From Rodentolepis nana (taxonomy: Eukaryota; Platyhelminthes; Cestoda; Cyclophyllidea; Hymenolepididae), in NCBI GenBank assembly GCA_900617975.1, contig UZAE01014047.1, forward strand, positions 1-17,121: a stretch of DNA of 17,121 nucleotides, written 5' to 3'. The notes under the pieces were generated by a model. It had not been told where the DNA came from and did no database searches. It worked only from the letters and a program-made list of their open reading frames with translations. Shown piece after piece: positions 7,880-16,738 of this stretch; the first letter of the stretch is position 1, and every line of letters begins with the position of its first letter. Both the position numbers and the translations under genes were made by a program.

Positions 7880-10559
7880 ACCCCTTGGCCTTAGAAAGGT
7901 ATTTAGAGAATCACAATGGTGCGACCAATAGGAGATTTAATTAAACCGATTAAAAGACTGTGAAAATAGTTTGAAAGACCTCACCCAGAACTAGGAGTAA
8001 ATTTATTGAGCACTAAGACACCCCAAATTAAAGCGTGCGTGCTTGGGCGATCTGACGAAACCCCTCTTTATACTCCTTAAAGAGATCCATAATAGACCAA
8101 CAAAGCAATTGGGTAACACGTTTATGTATGCGCAGATAGGATGACATATTTAAAATTTGAAATGCATGAATATAGAAGAGAGACGTTGTGTTTGTGGGTC
8201 TATTTTATCCTCATTATTTGCTAAATGTGCACAAATTTTGTTGCAGCTTGAAATTTTCAGTTCAGATTAATTTGCATATTAGACTGGTCGATGTTGATAT
8301 AATTAACCTTTTATGACTTGAAATTAAAAAGTCTTAATTTACCCCTTCGAACCTCTTAGCTGATGCAAGAGAGTCTAAGTGTATTTGATACCATCTCCGT
8401 GGATAGTCAGATCATTGGAATACAACAAGGAATACGTATTTAATAGAAATTTGAAATCTCTCATTGAAAGTGTTAGTACTGTTTCAATTAATGATTATTG
8501 CTTGAAGTATTTAGACTTAATTTCTGCAAAATGGCAATTCATCAAGAAGATTAATTTTGCTTTCACTTGATCTTTCAAAAGGTTTACCTACGAAAAATTT
8601 AAGTGGACTTTAAACTATGCAAAAGCCTTAATTTACGCATTTATTTAAATCTACAGAAATATGAATGTGGATAATCTGCATCTTGAAGAAGTTAAAATTT
8701 AATGAAAACCCCCTATTCGACTGCGTAGTTGAAAGATCACGATTTCAAAGATAGAAAGCTTATGAATTATTAGTGAAATTAATTTTTGAAAAAATATGCT
8801 TAGACTTTGTTGAAGGTCGGAGTAAAAGGGATATGAGTGGAGGGGGGGGGTGGTGGAGGAAGGAGGCGTTGAGACCTAATTAACAGAGTAGCATTAGATG
8901 ATATAAAATTAGATTATGCTATATTACAACTGAAACATCCCCAAGGGGTCCATTCTATTTTTTCCCATTTTCTCATTAACTATTTATAATCAAGTCGACT
9001 AATTGTGTTTGAATAGTATTTTCAATTCATCACAATCTATGAATATCTTTTTTTGGTACCTTGATCTCGATCTATTTCGATAAATCACCCTCTTGTTGTC
9101 ACTTTGGAACATACAGAAAATTACCCAAGTCTTCTTATTAATTTTACCCAGCTTCATACTTCCGTCATTATCTCTGAAGCGTGGATAAATCCTTTACAAT
9201 CAAGACATTTATTGGTTGCCTCCCACCAATATATTCACGCCTATCTTGAGATATCTTAGACCGTAAAATCTAAAAATAAGTGATTTGGATTGGTTTGTCC
9301 GAACTATACTAGTATCTCTGAAGCAAGAACTATCTTCTTAACAAGCATTGTCAAAGGTATATCACCAGCATTCGAAGAAATCAATGCTTGGTTTAGCTCC
9401 CTAAGAGTCGTGAAAATTTCAAATTTGTTCGATAGATAATGATCGATTGGTGAAATGGTATTTTCAATTAAGTAGTTAATATTTTACCATAACCTAAAAT
9501 TGGACATTTATGTCTGGACTTAATAGCACTCGGATAGATTTAACTGAGTTGGAATGTTCAAAAATAAAATCATCAAAATCAAAATAATGAGATTGTTTTT
9601 CTATTAGAAACGAAGATAAATGAAGAGGGAAAAAAGCTTTGTTGATTCATGTTAGACGTATAAGTAATGTGCTCTAGAAGAAGATGATATCTCCCGATTA
9701 GATAAACATAGCTTATATGACCACTTACAAACCTGATCTGAATCCAGGATCAGCTGTGCCATAATATTTCATTCCAGAACACAATTAGCTCCAAAGGAAC
9801 ACAATCGTACCACCATTCCAAAAAGGCGAATATTTCGCATACTTTTCAATATAACTGTGGTGCACGCAGTCAACGCTATGGGTATTCTAGATGTTGTATA
9901 GCAATTCAAATTCTAAAATGAAGGAGTGAAGGTGTGGGTGCTATCATTTGCAAAGGCAAATAGATGTCAGCGTTCCTGTGTATGTGCGTGTTTTCTGGTA
10001 GTCATAAATTATATTTGGGCAATCACATTAGTTTCCAGGCTTAATACTGCCGATTTGTGCCAAATGGTGTAGCGACATACATTTATTTACTTGCCTCAGA
10101 ATTACACAGATGTGTACTTTAAGGACAAGAATACAGTTTCCAAAAATTTCTTAGTTTAAATCAGCCGTTGTATCTATAAGCATAAAGTGAATACTATTTA
10201 CATTCAATGCAATTTTTAGAAGCGAAATTTTGATATAAACATTTTGAGGCTATTGGGCTATCATTTTAGGAAGAATTTGGTATTAAAAAATGTTTAATTG
10301 TCAAAGTGCTACAATTCTACATCACAAAACGAAGCAATTAAAGTTTTAAAAAAGGGAAAAATACTTTACGGTTTTAATTTATTGCGTACCTCCTAAATTT
10401 AATTTCATTGGAGAATATGCCCCCTGGAAATATGTAATTCAGGGAAAATCTTCATTCCTGCATCCACAAATTGGATCATTTTTATCATCAATTAAGGTAT
10501 CTTAAAATATGCTTTGTAAAAAAATAAATATACTTACTTTCCATAAAATTAATAAGAAA
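7880..10559. other. Unassigned AT-rich stretch
   Basis: This long part holds no gene or mobile element that I can recognise. A run of nine Gs lies at 8842-8850 inside a purine-rich patch. A 63-codon frame at 8379-8570 has no recognisable motif. There is no open frame above chance length on either strand. Confidence 0.55.
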
Positions 10560-10572
10560 ATAATTGCAAGCA
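10560..10572 (+). repeat. Target-site duplication, left, of copy C
   Basis: ATAATTGCAAGCA, matched at 10893-10905 by ATAATTGCAAACA (12 of 13 identical). Confidence 0.8.
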
Positions 10573-10892
10573 TTACGTATTTCAAATGACAGGCGGTTTG
10601 ATAGCTATCATTAGCCCTTTAGCTGACTTCGGGTTTCACAGAGAGAAGGAGGAACATCAAAGTGAAAAAAAGTCGAGAGGGGGGACAGAAGAGTGCTTCA
10701 ATGGTGCAAAAGGAAGACAGACACACAAAGACAGGGAAATGGTAAGGAGAGTACTTTGAAAGGGGTCGAATGTGACATACAGGTGGGTGATAGTTTGAGG
10801 TGGGAAGTCAACTGCCAGTTAATAAACTTTTTTGCGTATGAATATACGCTGCCCAGTGTTCACCATGTGGAGGTAAGTCTATCGCACACCCC
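10573..10892 (-). mobile_element. Short LINE-dependent retroelement (SINE-like), copy C, full length
   Basis: On the minus strand this copy runs from GGGGTGTGCGATAGACTTAC to GCCTGTCATTTGAAATACG and contains every block of the family, at about 320 bp. A 13-bp duplication with one mismatch brackets it (10560-10572 and 10893-10905). It shares GGGCARCGTATAYTCATACG with copies A and F. Its CCACGTGG block has become CCACATGG, a change consistent with CpG decay on the complementary strand. Read on the plus strand it has an acceptor-like end (AG at 10591-10592) and a GAG|GTAAGT donor-like site (GT at 10873-10874). An open frame of 67 codons on the plus strand (10693-10896) is repeat sequence, not a gene. 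Confidence 0.88.
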
Positions 10893-10905
10893 ATAATTGC
10901 AAACA
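10893..10905 (+). repeat. Target-site duplication, right, of copy C
   Basis: ATAATTGCAAACA, directly adjoining the head of copy C; partner of 10560-10572. Confidence 0.8.
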
Positions 10906-11035
10906 GTAATTCATTTTGCGCAACCACAAACTACAAAATCAGTCCATCTGCTTTGGAAGCCCAAAACATCAATTACAAAATAGTGCTTTTCTAAACTAAA
11001 AAGCTGGAAGTGCCTACAAATTATTTGTTTCACAG

Positions 11036-11290
11036 CGATTGTCCTCGTTTTCTTTTCGCTTAATTCACATATTTCAAAATGACTCATTGTTGGATAGAAT
11101 GAACTTGCAGGAAATGTGTTTGAAATTTACTAAACCCTGTGAGTATTGTCACATCATGCTCTTAACACTCAAAAAGGATGCTATTTGTGATCTCTCGCAC
11201 TCAACCACTCGGCGATTAGAACAGACTGGTAATGAAGGGCCATTTAGATTCAAGTGCAGAGCTCACAGCCTAGATGCTCCTAGTATTTAA
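11036..11290 (+). other. Candidate terminal exon (weak)
   Basis: A pyrimidine tract ending TTATTTGTTTCACAG (AG at 11034-11035) is followed by a frame open for about 84 codons to TAA at 11288-11290. An AATAAA lies 56 bp further on, at 11346-11351. The order acceptor, frame, stop and polyadenylation signal is that of a last exon. The predicted peptide has a CEYC motif but no domain I recognise. Open runs of this length occur by chance several times in a window of this composition, so the case is weak. There is no partner exon in view. Confidence 0.13.
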
Positions 11291-11351
11291 TGATTTTATT
11301 TTTATAAATTAGGCAAAAAAATATTTCTTTAATTTGCTTTCCATGAATAAA

Positions 11352-12284
11352 TAGTCAACTATGGCCATTTAGAAAGTTAATTCAAGCATTCATGCACCCG
11401 AAATAAATTCATTATTAACGCAGAGATATTCATTGCGCTTTGCCGTATTATGTCTTTCGGTTAATGCCTCGAGTTTTGGTCAAACGGCTAAAATATTGTG
11501 TAAAATTAAGTTACATTGTACAATTAACCTGAAATGTCATTAAAATTGCTTTTTAACATAAAATATTTGTATTCAGGGAATGGAAAACAACCGATCTCTA
11601 CCGTGATTAGCCTTAATAATTAATGAAATTTATTGGATGATATTTACTAAAGGTACCCGCTTTCAATACCTTGGCAAAATCACTTACTTCTTTTAAATGC
11701 CTATGAACGTCGAAGTGACTTTCTGAAGACTTAATTTGCCAACTAAGTTGAGAATTGAGTCATTCATTAGCAAAATAACGCAGATTATCGAACAATGTAT
11801 AATTATTTTGTTAGGCAGTTTACTACACTAATTAAGATGGCTCTTTGGAAAAATAAAAAAAACAGCAATCCAATTAAATTTTTAAGGGAACGTCATTATC
11901 ATCTCCATTATCATCTCGGGAGTGTCAGAGAAGGCTGCACTAATTTCAACCTCAAGGTAACTCTAGGCTAACTAAAATGAGCAATTTTGTTGATACTATC
12001 TCTTTGCTTGTCTCTTGGTACAGACACTTAATTAAATTAACTAGCCATTAACCCTTGATTATATGCGATGAGAAAATAACCCAAAAATTATAGTTAAGGT
12101 ATTGAAGCATCTGGAATATATCTTTAGACAATTTTCTCCTACGAAAGTGTGGTAATTCGGAGCACTCAGAAATAATAGAAGGTATGGCTCCAGATGACAT
12201 GGCTACATTACGAGAATGAAATGACCGATCCGGGTACTAATGAAGTGACTTCCAAGAATGGATTTCCCAGAGTGGAACGCCATC
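11352..12284. other. Unassigned AT-rich stretch
   Basis: I see no gene, RNA gene or repeat family here. Confidence 0.55.
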
Positions 12285-12292
12285 TATAAAAA
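12285..12292 (+). promoter_or_regulatory. Possible TATA box
   Basis: TATAAAAA followed by GGCC is a strong match to a core TATA element with its GC-rich flank. A start would be expected near 12315. About 45 bp downstream is an acceptor-like TTTTTGTTGCAG (12328-12339), and then an 80-codon frame (12345-12590) of no recognised content. No initiator motif is obvious, and isolated TATA matches are common in AT-rich DNA. Confidence 0.15.
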
Positions 12293-13150
12293 GGCCTACT
12301 ACTTGCTTTGATGAACGATTGGTGCAATTTTTGTTGCAGAAAATGTGAGCCCTGACTATTCACAGTTATATGTAATTAAAAGAAATTTTAATACGCAAAC
12401 ACACACATTAACCCTTACCACGAATCATTCTAGAACCATGCTGAATGAAGTTCACAGCCCTTTAAGCATATCTTATTCCCTCATTTCTCACGACCTGGTT
12501 TCCCCCTTTTCCTTCACATTCACCCACCGATTTCCCGATGTGCGTTTGGTTAACTTCACTCTCGACACGAGAAAAGATGCCGTATTTTGATATTTGCAGA
12601 TCGATCTTTAATAATTGTTGAGATTTCTAGCCCTATCTTAAGTTCAATTAGAGCATATGGAGAATGTGGATAAATAATTGTAATCTCAATATTGATTAAA
12701 TCGATCACATATTAATGTTCCGACAAGGCAAACGAGTTGGCGACACTTTTAAAAATTGTAGCATGTCATGTATCGCCTCCAACCATAATTCCACCTTAAA
12801 CCACTACTTTCCATTGTATCCGATTGATTTTCATTGATGCCAGTAGAATTCCAGAAAATACGATGTTTATTACCAATTTGAAATTTTTTCAGTTCTTATT
12901 TTATTTTCGTATAATTATTTTTTAATTTCCACCCAATTAATGTCTGTAGATGCTTGTAACTGACCATTTAGAAGTTGTTTACCGCATACTTATTTTCCTC
13001 TGCCACTTAGTTCAGCGATTCCATCCACAAGTTGTTACAGAAAATGAAGCAAGATAAACTTTCTAACTTAATTAATATAGATGCTATAATTTTGTTTTGA
13101 TTTAATTTTAACTTAAGCAGAACTGATATTTTGTATGTATTCGATGAAAA
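12293..13150. other. Unassigned stretch
   Basis: The 80-codon frame at 12345-12590 is Thr/Ser/His-rich with a short CA-rich run and matches nothing I know. No other structure is evident. Confidence 0.5.
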
Positions 13151-13476
13151 ATTATTTATTTATTTATTTCAAATGGCAGGCTTTGTGGTATTTATAATTA
13201 GCCCTTAAACTTTGACTTCAGCTTCCCCCAAGGGTTGATGGGGGGTACATTTATAGCAGTTTATTAATAGCAATTCATTAGCTGTCTTCTTGCTTCCCAG
13301 TAGCTTTGGCTTTCCGTCCTTGTCTTTAGGGCTGGACACCGAATCAGGTGGGTCTTCTCCATTTCCTCCTGTAGGTTACATAGGGGGCATGTGGGTTGAG
13401 TGTATACTCCCAATCTGTGAAGGTTTTTTACCATGCAATCGTGTCTGGCGCGTAGTCTAAACTCAACAACGGCTTC
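13151..13476 (-). mobile_element. 3' end of a non-LTR retrotransposon (LINE), 5'-truncated
   Basis: On the minus strand the order is the last ~70 codons of the polymerase protein, a stop, a 3' UTR of about 95 bp, then CCATTTGAAATAAATAAATAAATAAT. The 3' terminus is therefore an (AAAT)n microsatellite. The 5' boundary is placed near 13476, where resemblance to the protein family ends, so this is a severely 5'-truncated copy. The last ~65 bp before the tail match the 3' end of the short retroelement family in this window. A target duplication is not clear; TTCGAT occurs on both sides but is too short to rely on. Confidence 0.88.
13264..13476 (-). pseudogene. LINE polymerase C-terminus (truncated non-LTR retrotransposon ORF2 remnant)
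   Basis: The full protein would be an endonuclease and reverse transcriptase that copies LINE RNA into chromosomal nicks. Only its last 70 residues remain. They are read without interruption on the minus strand to TAA at 13264-13266. The segment starts EAVVEFRLRARHDC, continues LHRLGVYTQPTCPLC and then THLIRCPAL. CPLC, the His of THL and the Cys of RCPAL form a Cys-x2-Cys-x9-His-x3-Cys zinc-knuckle-like motif. This is the C-terminal pattern I recall from many arthropod non-LTR elements. The tail then reads YWEARRQLMN before the stop. Upstream, the frame stays open only to 13503 and loses family resemblance. The endonuclease and reverse transcriptase domains are absent, so it is non-functional. 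I cannot assign the clade (Jockey, I or R1-like) from this piece. Confidence 0.88.
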
Positions 13477-13941
13477 GATTATAATTGTCGATATTTTAAC
13501 TTGCTATTAAATTTATGCTCTATCCATTATTGGTTTAGGAGCTCTTCATCAAAACAAATTTTATTAAATTTTTGTACTACATACCGTAAATTAATAAAAG
13601 ATTGTGTTGACACTGTAGTCAATATTGCCATCAGTAATCGCCAATTAGTCATTTTGCCTCATCTGAGCAGATCATGTTAGAGGATCTTGCTAGGCTTAGT
13701 ATGTCTAGTCAGGATTACTAATTTTGTAGAGGATAACAGCCCCGAATAAGCCTGGACTTATCTTTAGTAATCTCTATAACAAAATAACCTAGTTTGAAAA
13801 TGCTCCCGAAATTGGCTAAACTGCTTAACGATAATGAGGAAATAGACCTGTGACGTAGAGTGCATTTATCGAGGTTGCGCGTGTGTAAAATGGACCTTAA
13901 TTATTAAATAAAATTCGGAATATGCGGGCCTTGCCGTAGCT
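13477..13941. other. Unassigned stretch
   Basis: No gene or repeat family is recognised between the LINE remnant and the promoter-like patch. Confidence 0.5.
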
Positions 13942-14070
13942 ATTGGCTGTTAATTGGCTGAGACGTTTATGAATTTGTGGCCTCATTTGCCCATTACGCG
14001 ATCGGAATCACTAACGCGGGTTCCAGAATGTTCGAGCACCAATGACATTGCATAGTTTATTCGTGTCAGT
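13942..14070 (+). promoter_or_regulatory. Cluster of promoter-like motifs with a perfect heat shock element
   Basis: Two direct ATTGGCTG repeats (13942 and 13953; inverted CCAAT motifs) stand 11 bp apart. TTCCAGAATGTTC (14021-14033) is an exact TTCnnGAAnnTTC heat shock element, the site bound by HSF trimers. CCAAT follows at 14039-14043, and TCAGT (14066-14070), an arthropod initiator-type sequence, lies about 35 bp beyond the heat shock element. The patch from about 13850 to 14100 is richer in CpG than its surroundings. There is no TATA box, and no coding frame follows within view. The motif match is observed; promoter function is inference. Confidence 0.2.
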
Positions 14071-14671
14071 ATTGTGTGCTCCGCAGACTAAAGAAAGTGT
14101 ATACAAGAATAAGCAACGGCATTTATTACGCTAATTTTGCAAAGGTGCTTATTTTTCTTTATTACATAAATTTTATTCAGTAAAAATATAATTTGAGATA
14201 AGTTTTCTGGGAAAAAAATATTTTTATCTGTAAGCATTTTGTCAGTTTATTCTTATTAACCGCGAATCATAGTCATTTATTTTGTTAATGAAAAAGTAAG
14301 TGTATTAAACCTATAAAAACTCCGTCAATATAGATCCCTTCTACTGGATTTCATTAATTTTTTAAGGAAACTTACCTTATAACAAAACGGTGAATATAAA
14401 ATAAACTGGAATTTGGCACTGAAAAGTTTTCAAACTTATTCTGTGTTGTAATATCGACGAGTCACATCCAACTTCCAAAACATAATCTCCATAACTTCAC
14501 TCTTTGAAAATGAATTTTTGGCAGTTATTATATATATGTATCATTTAACGCTTCTTGCTAGGTACAAGTTTATTTCAACTAATAGGCATCTCCGGAAATT
14601 TGATGTTCGAAACTATCATCGAGTATAATAATGTGATTCTGTAATTATTTAATGCAAAAACATTTTTTAAA
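14071..14671. other. Unassigned AT-rich stretch
   Basis: I see no gene or repeat family; only a short TA-rich run near 14529-14538. Confidence 0.5.
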
Positions 14672-14978
14672 ATTTATTTATTTATATCAAATGGCAGACA
14701 TTATAATAGTCGTCATTAGACCTTTTGTTGGCTTCGAGCATTAAAGATGGAAGGAACATTAAAGCCATAAAAAGTAGAGAGGGGGTTCAGAAGAGTGATT
14801 CACAGATGTAAAAAAGACACAGACAGTTACAAAAGTAGAGAAAAGGTAAAGGTGAAAAGGACGAATATGAAATACAGTGGGGTCTTGGTTGTTTAAAGTC
14901 GGAAGATAGCTGAAAGTTTAGAACCATTTTGTCGTGTTTACCAGGGTGCTCCACGTGGAAGTAAGTCTATGGCTCACC
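14672..14978 (-). mobile_element. Short LINE-dependent retroelement (SINE-like), copy D
   Basis: On the minus strand the copy runs from GGTGAGCCATAGACTTACTTCCACGTGGAGCACC to GTCTGCCATTTGATATAAATAAATAAAT, with all family blocks present. Its tail is a good (AAAT)n. It keeps an intact CCACGTGG but has GAA|GTAAGT in place of GAG|GTAAGT on the opposite strand. The flanks (14657-14670 and from 14979) are both A/T-rich, and no convincing duplication can be drawn. It lies 102 bp from copy E in the opposite orientation. Confidence 0.83.
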
Positions 14979-15066
14979 AAAAATAAATTGTAAATCCAAG
15001 AAGATGAATCAGCTTTAATAAAGGAGACAACATTTTTCTAAAACAGCAAGTAATTTCTCTTTCATT

Positions 15067-15080
15067 AAATTCCTAAGTTT
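15067..15080 (+). repeat. Target-site duplication, left, of copy E
   Basis: AAATTCCTAAGTTT, matched at 15388-15401 by AAATTCTTAAGTTT (13 of 14 identical). Confidence 0.85.
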
Positions 15081-15387
15081 GGGGTGTGCGATAGACTTAC
15101 CTCCATGTGGTGCACCCTGGCGGCAAAAATTCTATAAATCGGCAGTTGACTTCTGAGTTCAAGCTATCATGACCCCACTGTATGTCATATTCGACCACTT
15201 CTCAATACTCAGCTCATTTTTCATCTTCCTTTGTGTCTGTCTCTTTAACATCTTTAGAACNCTCTTCTGTTAACCCCCCCCCCTCCCTCTCGACTTTTTT
15301 CACTTTGATGTTCCTCTCCCTCTGTGAAGCCTGAAGTCAACTAAAGAGCTAATGATAACTATCGTAAGGCCTGCCATTTGATATAAT
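15081..15387 (+). mobile_element. Short LINE-dependent retroelement (SINE-like), copy E, full length
   Basis: The copy begins GGGGTGTGCGATAGACTTAC and ends GGCCTGCCATTTGATATAAT. A 14-bp duplication with one mismatch brackets it, so both ends are well defined and the element is 307 bp. Relative to copies A, C and F it has lost the GTATACTCATACG segment after CACCCTGG. The middle contains a run of ten Cs (15274-15283) and the window's only ambiguous base (N at 15261). The last ~62 bp (from 15326) align with the 3' UTR of the LINE remnant. T-runs of five or more (15217-15221, 15295-15300) argue against transcription by RNA polymerase III through the body. Confidence 0.88.
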
Positions 15388-15401
15388 AAATTCTTAAGTT
15401 T
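15388..15401 (+). repeat. Target-site duplication, right, of copy E
   Basis: AAATTCTTAAGTTT; partner of 15067-15080. Confidence 0.85.
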
Positions 15402-16738
15402 TGAACATACATATTGCTCCCCGTTACCTAAATGGCTTTTCCTTAAAGGTTACCCTTTTGGAAATTTGAATTTTCGCCCAAATAATCGTGAACCTAATAC
15501 AACTTTCTACTAAAATACATATCAGTAATAACTTAGTCAAATTTTGTAAAGAGATTCCATGGGACTGTCCTATTTAAATATACCTTTGGCTAGTATCTGG
15601 ATCTACGCTTTTACGTATTATACAATACCAATCGATAATAAGATAATACAATAGAACCATTTTTTGTTAATATACATGCTAATAAATTTTTAAAAGCAGA
15701 ATTAAAATGTTTGAACAATCAACATCAATATTTAAACTTAAAGTAAGGCAGGGTATATGTTTTCTTTTGTTATTTATGTCAGTTCCAAGAAATTATAGTT
15801 TTAGAAGGAAGCCAAGTGATTATAAACTGGAAGTTCCATCATTTTTTTGAAAATGATAAGTGAGTTTATGCATCACTTCGTAATAAACTTATTCATGGCA
15901 TCAGAAATATGACCCTTTAGGTTGCAACAATCTGAAAATTGCGACATTAAGATGTTGAAGCACGCACGCACGAAGAAATGCCCCTTTGGTGTCCTGAATT
16001 TATTGCCAACAACATCTTGACCACTTGCTTTTCTTCTTCCTCTTTGAACCGCTTTTCCGTAAACTCTGCTTATACTACCTTATAAAAGAAATAAGTTGAT
16101 GCACTGCATTTTGAAACAGTTAACGTTCTTCACTTAGTGATAGTATATGTCACCGTCTATGAAAAATCAAAATAGGGAATTTATTTGGAGGCCAATTCAG
16201 CAAATTAAGTCACAGGAAAATCAAGTGCATGCAAAATATTGGAAACGCAATTTAAAATTTCTTTCTTATCTCTGTTATGTTAAGATTGTAGGATATTCAC
16301 TATCGTTTCGCTGTTCAGCCATTGGAAGAACAATTGAAGTGATCAGACCAACTCGTATTATTATTATTAATAGTACAGAAAATTGCCGCTCGGTTTAAAA
16401 AATTTTAATTTAGGAAGGTGAAATATCCATTTAGTGGTTTATATAGAATATTCAATCATAATTCTTTGACATATTGACGTTACCGTCAACACATTTTGAA
16501 CTCTCATCGTCTGTCAGTTGTTAAAACTTAAGTTAACCCATATCATTGGCTTCTCACAACGGTCACCCTTTGGAAATAGTGTGCGTAATTTTCCTAATAA
16601 CACTTATATGCAGAGATAAGGACACACTGAAGACGTGACTATGAGTTGGATCTTAAAGAGTTATTTACAGTGCATTTCATAAGCATACAATTAAGATAAG
16701 AGCTAAGGTAAGAAAGATAAATTAATAGTATATTCACA
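15402..16738. other. Unassigned stretch
   Basis: Short simple repeats occur: (CACG)3 at 15961-15972 and (ATT)n near 16357-16369. An ATG-initiated frame at 16147-16398 (83 codons) is basic and Ile-rich at its end, has no recognisable domain, and is of a length expected by chance here. Confidence 0.5.

Noticed and set aside
10693..10896. 67-codon plus-strand frame rich in charged residues.
   Set aside because: It lies within retroelement copy C on the antisense strand and is explained by the repeat.
12345..12590. 80-codon frame after a TATA-like box and an acceptor-like tract.
   Set aside because: The peptide is low in complexity and unrecognised. A TATA box followed 45 bp later by an acceptor without a donor makes no coherent gene model.
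16147..16398. ATG-initiated 83-codon frame.
   Set aside because: About seven open runs of this length are expected by chance in a 17-kb window with this AT content (my rough estimate). No motif supports it.
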